This document shows positions 15,334 through 23,944 of a stretch of DNA of 40,727 nt, piece by piece. Origin of the DNA: Actinoplanes flavus (GTDB lineage Bacteria > Actinomycetota > Actinomycetes > Mycobacteriales > Micromonosporaceae); contig NZ_JAGFNS010000026.1 in assembly GCF_017592555.1 (NCBI RefSeq), forward strand, positions 1 to 40,727, given 5' to 3'. The notes below the pieces were generated by a model. It searched no databases, was not told the DNA's origin, and saw only the letters and a program-made list of their open reading frames with translations. A program made the translations under genes and the position numbers. The stretch's first letter is position 1; every line of letters begins with the position of its first letter.

Positions 15334-15378
15334 CTTGATGACAAGCTTCTCGACAAAGTTTATCTTTATGTCGAGATA
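15334..15378. promoter_or_regulatory. MarR operator candidates in the divergent promoter
   Basis: Three overlapping inverted repeats are visible. CTTG-ATGA-CAAG is at 15334-15345, against the marR ribosome site. TCTCGACA (15348-15355) pairs with TGTCGAGA (15369-15376). TATCT...AGATA at 15361-15378 resembles the TATCTTGACATCAAGATA type of MarR site. The segment is markedly AT-richer than its surroundings. Confidence 0.65.
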
Positions 15379-15403
15379 CTTTACGTCGAGGGAGATGGTG
15401 ACG

Positions 15404-16318
15404 ATGCGGCGGGTCCTGCTGCTCACGGCGGTCACCCCCCTGGTGTGGGGGACCACCTACGCGGTCACCACCGAGTTCCTGCCACCCGACCGCCCGCTGC
15501 TCGCCGGGCTCCTGCGGGCGCTGCCGGCCGGGCTGGTGCTGCTCGCGCTCACCCGGCGACTCCCCCGCGGCGCCTGGTGGTGGAAGTCGGCGGTGCTCGG
15601 AGCGCTCAACATCGGGGTCTTCTTCGCGCTGCTGTTCGTCACGGCGTACCGGCTACCCGGCGGCATGGCGGCCGTCCTCGGCGCGGTGCAGCCGCTGCTC
15701 GTCGCCGGGCTGAGCGTCCTGCTGCTGCGGGAGCGGGTGGCCCTGCGGACCGTGCTGGCGGCCCTGCTCGGCGCGATGGGCGTGGCGCTCACCGTGCTGA
15801 CCGCGGCCGCCCGGCTCGACCCGGTCGGTGTCGCCGCCGGGCTGGCCGGCGCCGGCTCGATGGCGCTCGGCCTCATCCTCACCAAACGGTGGGGCCGGCC
15901 CTCGGCGTCGCTGCTCACCGCGACCGGCTGGCAGCTCACCGCCGGCGGGCTGCTCCTGCTGCCGGTCACCCTCCTGGTGGAGGGCCCGCCGCCGGCCCTG
16001 ACCGCGCCGAACCTGCTGGGGTACGCGTACCTGTCACTGATCGGGACGGCGCTGGCCTACACCGTCTGGTTCGCCGGGGTGGAACGCCTTCCCACCGCCC
16101 AGGTCTCACTGCTCAGCCTGCTCTCCCCGGTGATGGCCACCGCGGTCGGCTGGGCGGCGCTCGGCCAGACCCTCACCCCGGTGCAGCTGGCCGGCATGAC
16201 CGTCGCCTTCGGAGCCGTCGTCTGGGGCCAGTCGGCGCGGGTCCGCCCGACGCGGAAGGCCCCGCCGGCCGCCGCTGCGCCGATCGGGAGGGCGGAAAAC
16301 GTCGTACCCGGGGCCTAG
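15404..16318 (+). CDS. EamA-family drug/metabolite transporter
   Basis: 304 residues, ten predicted hydrophobic helices in two EamA repeats, cytoplasmic membrane. The first repeat opens TAVTPLVWGTTYAVTTEFLPPDRPL and the second resumes near LILTKRWGRPS; both end in LGE-like loops before a closing helix (VVWGQ). ATG 15404 lies ten bases after GAGGGAG; ATG 15395 and GTG 15398 are too close to it. Family members export amino acids, purines or drugs, and the substrate here is unknown. Divergence from marR and the shared operator suggest efflux induced by a small aromatic or phenolic ligand. Confidence 0.87.
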   Translation: MRRVLLLTAVTPLVWGTTYAVTTEFLPPDRPLLAGLLRALPAGLVLLALTRRLPRGAWWWKSAVLGALNIGVFFALLFVTAYRLPGGMAAVLGAVQPLLVAGLSVLLLRERVALRTVLAALLGAMGVALTVLTAAARLDPVGVAAGLAGAGSMALGLILTKRWGRPSASLLTATGWQLTAGGLLLLPVTLLVEGPPPALTAPNLLGYAYLSLIGTALAYTVWFAGVERLPTAQVSLLSLLSPVMATAVGWAALGQTLTPVQLAGMTVAFGAVVWGQSARVRPTRKAPPAAAAPIGRAENVVPGA

Positions 16319-16321
16319 GGT
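16316..16321 (+). promoter_or_regulatory. Candidate leaderless -10 box for the SWIM gene
   Basis: TAGGGT overlaps the stop codon of the transporter gene and ends six bases before GTG 16328. TANNNT at this distance from a start is typical of leaderless actinobacterial transcripts, and no ribosome site precedes the GTG. Read-through from the transporter is also possible. Confidence 0.4.
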
Positions 16322-16327
16322 CGGTGC

Positions 16328-19270
16328 GTGCCCGTTGAACAACGATGGTCCACCGCTCAGGTCGAGGCGCTGGCGCCCGACCCCGCCTCGCTGCGCAACG
16401 CACGCGGTGTCACCGGCCAGTTCACCACCACCGGGCGGAGCGGCGACGTCCTCTGGGGACTGTGCCGGGGCTATCAGGTGGCGGCCGATCTGTCCGGGCC
16501 GGCGTTCAGGTGCTCCTGCCCGAGCCGCAAGATCCCCTGCAAGCACGTGCTGGGGCTGCTGCTGGGCTGGTCCTCGGGCGTCACCGGTCCCGCCGACGAG
16601 GCGGCTCCCGAGTTCGTCACCCGGTGGACGGCGGCGCGGGCCGCGCGGGCGCCCCGGTCCCCCGCCGCGCCCGATCCGGTCGCCGCCGCGAAACGGGCGC
16701 GAGACCGCGCCGACCGGGTCGCCGGCGGCATGGCCGAGCTGCGCCGATGGCTCGACGACCAGGTGGAGCAGGGTCTGGCCACGGCCGGGCGGTCCGGGCC
16801 GGCGGCGTTCGAGGCGATGGCCGCCCGCCTGGTCGACGCGCAGGCGCCCGGCGCGGCCGGGGCGGTGCGCCGGCTCGGCGCCATCGCCGGGATCGGCCCG
16901 CAGTGGGCCGACCGGCTGCTCGGCGAGCTGGCGCTGCTGCGGCTGCTGGTCTCCGGGCACGCCCGTCTCGACACCCTCGATTCGGGGCTCGCGGCCACCG
17001 TCCGATCCCGGATCGGGTTCCCGACGTCGGCCGAGGAGGTGCTGGCCGGGCCCCGGGTGACCGACCGCTGGCAGGTCCTCGGCCAGGTCGAGGTCGACGA
17101 CGGCGCGCTGACCAGCCGGCGGACGTGGCTGCACGGTTCCGGCAGCGACCGGTTCGCGCTGGTGCTGTCGTTCGCGGCGCCCGGTCAGCCGTTGCCGGCC
17201 GATCTCGTCCCGGGCACCGCGTTCCGCGGCGACCTCTGCTTCTATCCGGGCTCGGCGTCGCTGCGCGCGCTCGTCGCCGAGCGCGCCTCCGCGGCCGAGC
17301 CGTTCGGCTCACCGGACGGCGCCGGTCCGGTCCGGGCGGCTCTCTCCCGCTGGTCGTCGCTCCTGGCCGCGGACCCTTGGCGGTACGACGGAGCCGTCCT
17401 CCTGTCCGGCATGCGACCGTCCGGTGACCACCTGGTCGACGCCGCGGGTGACGCGTTGCCGCTGGCCCCGGGCCATCGCGAGCCGTGGTGGCTGCTCGCC
17501 GCGGCGGGCGCCGCCCCCGCCACGGTGGCCGCGGAGTGGTCCCCGGCCGGATTGCGCCCCCTGGCCGCCTGGGTCGACGGCGCTTTCGTGCCCGCCGCCC
17601 CACCGATCCCGGACCCGTCCGCCTCGCGCCACCCGGAGCTGCCGCCGGAGCTGCTGACGGCCGCCCTGGTCGGCACCGGCCGCCGCCCCTGGTCCGGCCA
17701 CGCCGTCCGGGTCGGCCCGCTGGGCGTCCGGTGCGGGCCGTCCGATCGTCCTCCCGGGTCCACCCCACCTCCGCCTTCCACGGCTTCGCCGGGGTTCGCC
17801 CTCGAGGCCGATGATCCGGGCGGCCGGGCGGACGCACCGGACTCAGCGGCGGCCGCGCTGCTGGAAGCGGCGGCCGTAGCGCTGACCTGCCGACGGGCCG
17901 GGGTCGCGCCGGAGAGCGGGCGGGTGCCGATGCCGGCCGCGCCGGCCGAGACGGTCGCGCCGCTGCCGGCGGCCGCGTCGGCGCGGCTGGCCCGGATCCT
18001 CGGTGGCGGCGCCCCCGGCGGCGGGCACCACGAGCAGGAGCTGCTCGCCCAGTGGCTGGCGGCGGCCGCCGCGCGCGGCGGGATCGTGCCGCCCGCGATC
18101 CTTCCGGCGCTGTTGGAGGCCGGGCGGCGGAACGTCTCGGTCCGGGCCGACCTGGCGACGGTCGCCGGGCGGCGGGGCGCCTGGCTGGCCGGGCAGCGCG
18201 CCGACTGGCGCTGGCTGCTCAGCGAGGCGCCGGCCACTCCGGCCGGGACCGGGGCGGACGACGGGGTGGCCGCGTGGCTCGGGCGGCTGGCCCGGGAATG
18301 GGCCACCGCGAGCTCGGCCGAGCGGCTCGGTCACCTGGCCGCGCTGCGGCGCGCCGACCCGGATCAGGCCCGTGCGCTGGTGGAGAGCACCTGGGCGGAG
18401 GAGTCCTCGGAGAACCGGGCACGCTTCCTCGGCGCGTTCGGGCCGGGCCTGTCGCTGCGGGACGAGCCACTGCTGGAACGGGCCCTCGACGACCGGCGCA
18501 AGGAGGTTCGGGAGGCCGCCCTCGAACTGCTGCGCAACCTGCCCGGCGCGGCGCTGGGCCGGCGGATGGCCGAGCGGGCGCACGCCGCGGTCCGGTTCGA
18601 CGCCAGTGGCCGGCTGAGCGTCGACCCGCCCGCCGAACTGGACCGGGACCTGCGCCGGGACGGGGTCGGCGCGGCCCCGGTCCGCGGCGTCGGCGCCGGG
18701 GCGTGGCTGCTCGAGGAGGTGGTGGCCGGCGCCCCGCTGGACACCTGGACCGCCCTCGACCCGCCGGGCTGGCTGGACGCGGCCCGCGGCCACGACTGGG
18801 CGGCGCCGCTGCTGCACGGCTGGGCCAAGGCGGCGGTCGTGCAGCGCGACCCGCGATGGGCCACCGCGCTGCTGGGCGCCGACGCGGGCCGGCTGCGCGA
18901 GGCCGTCCGCTGGGATCTGCACCTGGTCCTGCCACCGGATCGGCTGGCCCGGCTCGCCGCCGACGCCCTGCGCGCCGAGGACGGCACCGCCCAACGGTTG
19001 CTGGCGCTGCATCCCGGGCCGTGGCCGGACGGGCTGTCGGTCGCCGTCCTGGAGACGGTGGAACACCGCGCCCGCGTCGACCGGCACACCTGGCAGCTGG
19101 GCGAGCTGTGCCGGGCGGCCGGCCTGGCCATGCCCCCGGAGTACGCCGACCTCACCGGCCGGCTGGCCACCCTGCTGGACCAGACCGTCGAGCCGGCCCG
19201 GGTGCGCCCGGTGACCGAGCTGGCCCGCACCCTCACCTTCCGACTCGAGATGTTCCAGGAGCTTTCGTGA
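16328..19270 (+). CDS. SWIM zinc finger / DUF5691 fusion protein
   Basis: 980 residues from GTG 16328. The N-terminal SWIM zinc finger has the CxC...CxH pattern with C62, C64, C71 and H73 (CSCPSRKIPCKHVLG); SWIM fingers bind DNA or protein. A beta-rich segment follows to about 430. From about 436 (LPPELLTAALVGTGRRPWSG) the sequence matches DUF5691, an alpha-helical HEAT-like region ending LTFRLEMFQELS. In relatives I recall these halves as two adjacent genes, so this looks like a fusion. The stop overlaps the next start as GTGA. First gene of the MoxR/VWA operon; it may act as a nucleic-acid- or protein-binding adaptor, which is inference. Confidence 0.85.
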   Translation: MPVEQRWSTAQVEALAPDPASLRNARGVTGQFTTTGRSGDVLWGLCRGYQVAADLSGPAFRCSCPSRKIPCKHVLGLLLGWSSGVTGPADEAAPEFVTRWTAARAARAPRSPAAPDPVAAAKRARDRADRVAGGMAELRRWLDDQVEQGLATAGRSGPAAFEAMAARLVDAQAPGAAGAVRRLGAIAGIGPQWADRLLGELALLRLLVSGHARLDTLDSGLAATVRSRIGFPTSAEEVLAGPRVTDRWQVLGQVEVDDGALTSRRTWLHGSGSDRFALVLSFAAPGQPLPADLVPGTAFRGDLCFYPGSASLRALVAERASAAEPFGSPDGAGPVRAALSRWSSLLAADPWRYDGAVLLSGMRPSGDHLVDAAGDALPLAPGHREPWWLLAAAGAAPATVAAEWSPAGLRPLAAWVDGAFVPAAPPIPDPSASRHPELPPELLTAALVGTGRRPWSGHAVRVGPLGVRCGPSDRPPGSTPPPPSTASPGFALEADDPGGRADAPDSAAAALLEAAAVALTCRRAGVAPESGRVPMPAAPAETVAPLPAAASARLARILGGGAPGGGHHEQELLAQWLAAAAARGGIVPPAILPALLEAGRRNVSVRADLATVAGRRGAWLAGQRADWRWLLSEAPATPAGTGADDGVAAWLGRLAREWATASSAERLGHLAALRRADPDQARALVESTWAEESSENRARFLGAFGPGLSLRDEPLLERALDDRRKEVREAALELLRNLPGAALGRRMAERAHAAVRFDASGRLSVDPPAELDRDLRRDGVGAAPVRGVGAGAWLLEEVVAGAPLDTWTALDPPGWLDAARGHDWAAPLLHGWAKAAVVQRDPRWATALLGADAGRLREAVRWDLHLVLPPDRLARLAADALRAEDGTAQRLLALHPGPWPDGLSVAVLETVEHRARVDRHTWQLGELCRAAGLAMPPEYADLTGRLATLLDQTVEPARVRPVTELARTLTFRLEMFQELS

Positions 19271-20328
19271 CCGCTCTGCGACCGCACGCCGAGGACCAGT
19301 ACGCCGAGGAGCTGGCCCTGCTCGCCGCCGCCGACGACCGGCCCCGCCCGCCCGGCTGGCGGCTGTCGCCACATGCCGTGGTCACCTATCTGCTCGGCGA
19401 CGGCGCGAAGATCACCCCGAAGTACGTGGGGCCGCGCCGCCTCATGGAGGTGGCCGTCTCCACCCTGGCCACCGACCGGGCGCTGCTGCTGCTCGGCGTC
19501 CCCGGCACCGCCAAGACCTGGGTCTCCGAACACCTGGCGGCGGCCGTCTCCGGCGACTCCACACTGCTCGTCCAGGGCACCGCCGGCACCGCCGAGGAGG
19601 CGATCCGGTACGGGTGGAACTACGCCCGCCTGCTCGCCGAGGGCCCCACCGACGCCGCTCTCGTCCCGAGCCCGATCATGCGGGCCATGCGGGGCGGGTC
19701 CATCGCCCGGGTGGAGGAGCTGACCCGGGTCCCGTCCGACGTGCAGGACGCGCTGATCACCATCCTGTCCGAGAAGACGCTGCCGGTCCCCGAACTGAAC
19801 ACCGAGGTCCAGGCGCAGCGTGGGTTCAACCTGATCGCCACGGCCAACGACCGGGACCGTGGGGTCAACGAGCTGTCCAGCGCGCTGCGCCGCCGGTTCA
19901 ACACCGTGGTGCTGCCGGTTCCGGCCAGCGCCGACGACGAGGTGGAGATCGTGGCGCGGCGGGTGGCCCAGCTGGGCCGGGCCCTGGAGCTGCCCGAGGT
20001 GCCGGCCGCGCTGGAGGAGATCCGCCGGGTGGTGACGGTCTTCCGGGAGCTGCGGTCCGGGATGACCGAGGACGGGCGTACCAGATTGAAGTCGCCCACC
20101 GGGACCCTCTCGACGGCCGAGGCCATCTCGGTGATCACCAACGGGATGGCGCTGGCCGCCCACTTCGGTGACGGCACGCTGCACCCCGGCGACGTGGCGG
20201 CGGGCATCGTCGGCGCCGTGGTGAAGGACCCGGTCTCGGACGGGGTCGTCTGGCGGGAGTATCTGGAGACCGTCGTCCGGGAGCGGTCCGGGTGGCTCGA
20301 CTTCTACCGGGCCGCCCGCGATGCCTGA
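19267..20328 (+). CDS. MoxR-family AAA+ ATPase
   Basis: 353 residues from GTG 19267, overlapping the previous stop by four bases. Walker A is GVPGTAKT at 77-84. A Walker B-like segment is GGSIARVEELTRVP, followed by sensor 1 (LIATANDRDRGVNELSSALRRRF) including an arginine finger. MoxR ATPases pair with VWA proteins as chaperone-like machines that activate or remodel partners (RavA-ViaA and CoxD-CoxE are known examples). The VWA partner is encoded two genes downstream. The stop overlaps the DUF5682 start by eight bases. Confidence 0.92.
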   Translation: MTALRPHAEDQYAEELALLAAADDRPRPPGWRLSPHAVVTYLLGDGAKITPKYVGPRRLMEVAVSTLATDRALLLLGVPGTAKTWVSEHLAAAVSGDSTLLVQGTAGTAEEAIRYGWNYARLLAEGPTDAALVPSPIMRAMRGGSIARVEELTRVPSDVQDALITILSEKTLPVPELNTEVQAQRGFNLIATANDRDRGVNELSSALRRRFNTVVLPVPASADDEVEIVARRVAQLGRALELPEVPAALEEIRRVVTVFRELRSGMTEDGRTRLKSPTGTLSTAEAISVITNGMALAAHFGDGTLHPGDVAAGIVGAVVKDPVSDGVVWREYLETVVRERSGWLDFYRAARDA

Positions 20329-22660
20329 GCGGATCTACGGGATCCGGCACCACGGCCCGGGGTCGGCTCGCGCCGTGGTCCGGGAGTTGTCGGCGAACCC
20401 GCCGGAGGTGCTGCTGATCGAGGGTCCGCCGGAGGCCGACGACCTGGTCCGGTGGGTGGCGGACGACGACCTGGAACCACCGGTCGCCCTGCTGGGCTAT
20501 GCCGTGGACGATCCCGGGAAGGCCGCGTTCTGGCCGTTCGCCGTCTTCTCGCCGGAGTGGCAGGCCATCCGGTGGGCGGTCGGGCACGGCGTGCGGGTGC
20601 GGTTCTTCGATCTTCCGTACGCGTTTCGCGTCGCCCCGGAGGCGGACACCCCGTCGCCGCGGTCCACACCGGCTTCCGGCCAGCCGTCAGGGCTGTCCCA
20701 GGGGCCTCGAAACAGCGCTGGGAGCCAGCCGGTGAGTCCCGGCTGGTCGTCAGGGCTGTCTCACAGCCCTCGAAACAGCGCTAGGAGCCAGCTGGAGGGG
20801 GTGGAGGATGAGCGGGTTCGGCCGGTGGACCCGATCGGGGAGCTGGCCGCGGCCGCCGGGTACGACGATCCCGAGCGCTGGTGGGAGGACGTCGTCGAGC
20901 ATCGGGGGGTGCCGGTCTTCGAGGCGATCGCGGAGGCGATGACGGCGATCCGGGAGACCGTTCCGGAGAATCCGGACGATCTGCTGCGTGAGGCGTACAT
21001 GCGGTCGGTGCTGCGGGAGGAACGGCGCGGGCACGAGGACGTCGCCGTCGTGTGCGGGGCGTGGCACGTGCCGGCGCTGCTGCGGAAGGTGCCGGTCAAG
21101 GAGGACACCGCGCTGCTCAAGGGGCGGCGCCGGGGGAAGGTGGCGTTCACCTGGGTGCCGTGGACGTACGGGCGGCTCGCGTCGTGGTCGGGTTACGGGG
21201 CCGGGGTGCGGTCGCCGGGGTGGTACCACCACCTGTTCACCACCGGCGACGACGTGGTGCCCCGGTGGCTGGTGGACGCTGCGGGGGTGTTGCGCGCGGA
21301 GGGCGTACCCACGTCGTCGGCGCACGTGATCGAGGCCGCCCGGCTGGCCGAGGCCCTCGCCGCGCTCCGCGGACGGCCGCTGGCCGGGCTGGCCGAGGTG
21401 ACCGAGGCGGCGGAGGCGGTGATGTGCGACGGCGAGCCGCTGCGCACCGAGCTGATCTCCCGCCGGCTGGTCGTCGGCGAGCGGCTGGGCGCGGTGCCCG
21501 ACGCGATGCCGGCCGTGCCGCTGGTCCGGGATCTGACCGCCCGGCAGCGCTCGCTGCGGCTGAAACCGGAACCCGGCGAACGGGCCCTCGACCTGGATCT
21601 GCGGCAGGACAACGACCTGCGGCGCAGCCGGCTGCTGCACCGGCTGCGGGTCCTCGACGTGCCGTGGGGCGAACGGACGGCCGCCCGGCGCGGCACCGGG
21701 ACCTTCCGGGAGGAGTGGCGGCTGAGCTGGCAGCCCGAGTTCGCGGTCCGGCTGGTCGAGGGCGGCATGTGGGGCACGACCGTGGCGGCCGCGGCGACCG
21801 CCCGGGTGGCCGCCCGGGCCGGTGCGGCGGGCACCCTGGCCGAGGTCACCGAACTGGTGGAGACCTGTCTGGTGGCGGATCTCGCGGAGGCGTACCCGGC
21901 GGTGCTCGCGGCGCTGGACCGGCGCGCCGCGCTGGACGCCGACGTGCATCACCTGATGGCGGCGATTCCGGCGCTGGCGCGCACCCTTCGGTACGGCGAC
22001 GTGCGCCGCACCGACGTGTCCGGTCTGGCCACGGTGACCGCCGGCCTGCTCGCCCGGGTGTGCGCGGCGCTGCCGTCGGCGGCCGGATCGCTCTCCGACG
22101 AGGCGGCCCGGCGGCTGCGGGACGGCATGGACGGCGTGCACCAGGCCGTCGGCCTGCTCGCCGACGAGTCGCAGCGGGAGCGGTGGCTGGCGACCGTCGG
22201 GGCGCTCGCGGTCCGGCCCGGGCTGCACGGTCTGCCGGCCGGGCGGCTGACCCGCCTGCTGCTCGACGCCGGGCGGCTGGACGGCGCCGAGGTGCGCCGC
22301 CGGCTCCGGCTGCCGCTGACCGTCGGCACGCCACCGGCGCACGCCGCGGCCTGGGTGGAGGGTTTCCTCTCCGGTGGCGGGTTGCTGCTGGTCCACGACG
22401 AGGCGCTGCTCGCCCTGGTGGACGACTGGCTGGCCGACATTCCGGCGGATGCCTTCGAGGCGGTGCTGCCGCTGTTACGGCGGACGTTCGGCGCGTTCGA
22501 GGCGGGCGAGCGGCGGGCCATCGGCGAGCGGGTGGCGGGCGGGCGGTCCGGTTCCGCCGGCACGGCCGCCGAGATCGACCCGGCCCGCGCCGCGGAGCCG
22601 CTGCCGGTGCTCAGCGCCCTGCTGGGCCGCCCGCTCACCACGGTTCAGGCGGAAGCGTGA
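20321..22660 (+). CDS. DUF5682 family protein
   Basis: 779 residues from ATG 20321. The opening ERIYGIRHHGPGSARAVVREL and PEVLLIEGPPEAD are characteristic of DUF5682, whose N-terminal half resembles TraB/EreA-like folds with paired histidines and acidic residues. The rest is Ala/Leu-rich and helical. Its enzymatic role is unknown; conserved H and E residues allow a metal-dependent hydrolase, which is inference. At about residues 119-160 there is a Ser/Gly/Pro-rich insert made of two 21-residue repeats, encoded by two copies of a 63-bp element that also occurs between genes. The stop codon lies in the first unit of a 31-bp repeat array. Confidence 0.85.
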   Translation: MPERIYGIRHHGPGSARAVVRELSANPPEVLLIEGPPEADDLVRWVADDDLEPPVALLGYAVDDPGKAAFWPFAVFSPEWQAIRWAVGHGVRVRFFDLPYAFRVAPEADTPSPRSTPASGQPSGLSQGPRNSAGSQPVSPGWSSGLSHSPRNSARSQLEGVEDERVRPVDPIGELAAAAGYDDPERWWEDVVEHRGVPVFEAIAEAMTAIRETVPENPDDLLREAYMRSVLREERRGHEDVAVVCGAWHVPALLRKVPVKEDTALLKGRRRGKVAFTWVPWTYGRLASWSGYGAGVRSPGWYHHLFTTGDDVVPRWLVDAAGVLRAEGVPTSSAHVIEAARLAEALAALRGRPLAGLAEVTEAAEAVMCDGEPLRTELISRRLVVGERLGAVPDAMPAVPLVRDLTARQRSLRLKPEPGERALDLDLRQDNDLRRSRLLHRLRVLDVPWGERTAARRGTGTFREEWRLSWQPEFAVRLVEGGMWGTTVAAAATARVAARAGAAGTLAEVTELVETCLVADLAEAYPAVLAALDRRAALDADVHHLMAAIPALARTLRYGDVRRTDVSGLATVTAGLLARVCAALPSAAGSLSDEAARRLRDGMDGVHQAVGLLADESQRERWLATVGALAVRPGLHGLPAGRLTRLLLDAGRLDGAEVRRRLRLPLTVGTPPAHAAAWVEGFLSGGGLLLVHDEALLALVDDWLADIPADAFEAVLPLLRRTFGAFEAGERRAIGERVAGGRSGSAGTAAEIDPARAAEPLPVLSALLGRPLTTVQAEA
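20677..20802 (+). repeat. Two in-frame copies of the 63-bp palindromic element
   Basis: The core GTCAGGGCTGTC occurs at 20686 and 20749, exactly 63 bp apart. Each is followed by a variable block, then CTCGAAACAGCGCT and GGAGCCAGC. The second copy keeps AGGGCTGT-CTC-ACAGCCCT as a perfect small hairpin. Sixty-three is a multiple of three, so each copy adds 21 residues without breaking the DUF5682 frame. The same element lies in the opposite orientation at 13687-13749. Confidence 0.8.
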
Positions 22661-22770
22661 GCGACGAAGCGACGGCTCGGGCGAAGCGTGAGCAACGAAG
22701 CGACGGCTCGGGCGAAGCGTGAGCAACGAAGCGACGAAGCGACGGCTCGGGGAGGGGGAAGCGTGAGCGG
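22655..22770 (+). repeat. 31-bp repeats at the DUF5682/VWA gene junction
   Basis: Three units of GCGTGAGC[G/A]ACGAAGCGAC plus GGCTCGGGCGAA start at 22655, 22686 and 22717; the third carries an internal 8-bp duplication (GAAGCGAC). Each unit contains GTGAGC, that is, a stop/start overlap (GTGA). The first supplies the DUF5682 stop, and a final GTGAGC at 22763 is the VWA start. The array looks like slippage copying of a translational-coupling junction. Confidence 0.8.
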
Positions 22771-23944
22771 CGATGACGACGTGACGCGGGAGCGGCTGCG
22801 GCGGTGGCGGATGGTGCTCGGCGGGCCGGCCGACGAGGCGCTCGGCCGGGCCGAGGGCCGGGACGGGGCGATGGACGCCGCGCTGGCCGCGCTCTACGAC
22901 GCCGGGGAGGGCGGGGCGGACGGCAAACCGGCACGACGGTCGGCCGGGCTGGGCGGGTCCGCGCCGAAGGTGGCCCGCTGGCTCGGCGACATCCGGGAGT
23001 ATTTTCCGGGCACCGTGGTGCAGGTGATGCAGGCCGACGCCATCGAGCGGCTCGACCTCACCCGGCTGCTGCTCGAACCGGAGATGCTGGCCGCCGTCGA
23101 GCCCGACGTCCACCTGGTCGGCACGCTGCTCTCGCTGAACCGGGTGATGCCGGACGCCACCCGCGAGGCGGCCCGTCAGGTGGTCCGGACCGTGGTCGAC
23201 GAGCTGGAGCGGCGGATCGCGCAGCAGACCCGGGCCGCGGTGACCGGCGCGCTGAACCGGGCGGCCCGGATCAGCCGGCCCCGGCACGCCGACATCGACT
23301 GGGACCGGACCATCCGGGCGAACCTCAAGCACTACCTGGCCGACCACCGGACGGTGATTCCGGAGCGTCTGGTCGGCTACGGGCGGCGGAGCACGGCGGT
23401 GCAGCGGGACGTGGTGCTCTGCGTGGACCAGTCCGGCTCGATGGCGGCCTCGGTGGTGTTCTCCGGGGTGTTCGCCGCTGTGCTCGCGTCGCTGCGCTCC
23501 CTGCGTACGTCGCTGGTGGTCTTCGACACCGCCGTGGTCGATCTGACCGATCAGCTGGCCGATCCGGTGGAGGTGCTGTTCGGCACGCAGCTCGGCGGCG
23601 GCACCGACATCAACCGGGCGATCGCCTACTCGCAGCAGCTGATCACCCGGCCACGGGACAGTATCTTCGTGCTGATCAGCGACCTGTACGAGGGTGGCGT
23701 CCGGGAGGAGATGCTGCGCCGGGTGGCCGAGATGACCGCGGCCGGGGTGCAGGTGGTGGTGCTGCTGGCGCTGTCCGACGAGGGGGCGCCGGCCTACGAC
23801 CACGAGAACGCGGCGGCCCTGGCGGCTCTGGGGGTGCCGGCGTTCGCGTGTACGCCGGACGTCTTCCCGGATCTGATGGCCGCCGCGATCGAGCGCCGTG
23901 ACCTGCGCGCCTTCGCCGAACGTGCCACCGCGGCGGGCGGGTGA
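22763..23944 (+). CDS. VWA-domain protein, partner of the MoxR ATPase
   Basis: 393 residues from GTG 22763, eight bases after GGAGGGGG; GTG 22688 is in frame within the repeats and would add 25 residues. An N-terminal helical half (about 1-210) precedes a von Willebrand A domain with the MIDAS motif DQSGS (D222, S224, S226). The MIDAS threonine is probably in GGGTDINRAI, and the aspartate in LISDLYEGG. Cytoplasmic, with no signal peptide. Last gene of the SWIM-MoxR-DUF5682-VWA operon, and probably the metal-dependent adaptor through which the AAA+ ring engages its target. Its TGA stop directly abuts the stop of the opposite gene (TGATCA). Confidence 0.92.
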   Translation: MSGDDDVTRERLRRWRMVLGGPADEALGRAEGRDGAMDAALAALYDAGEGGADGKPARRSAGLGGSAPKVARWLGDIREYFPGTVVQVMQADAIERLDLTRLLLEPEMLAAVEPDVHLVGTLLSLNRVMPDATREAARQVVRTVVDELERRIAQQTRAAVTGALNRAARISRPRHADIDWDRTIRANLKHYLADHRTVIPERLVGYGRRSTAVQRDVVLCVDQSGSMAASVVFSGVFAAVLASLRSLRTSLVVFDTAVVDLTDQLADPVEVLFGTQLGGGTDINRAIAYSQQLITRPRDSIFVLISDLYEGGVREEMLRRVAEMTAAGVQVVVLLALSDEGAPAYDHENAAALAALGVPAFACTPDVFPDLMAAAIERRDLRAFAERATAAGG

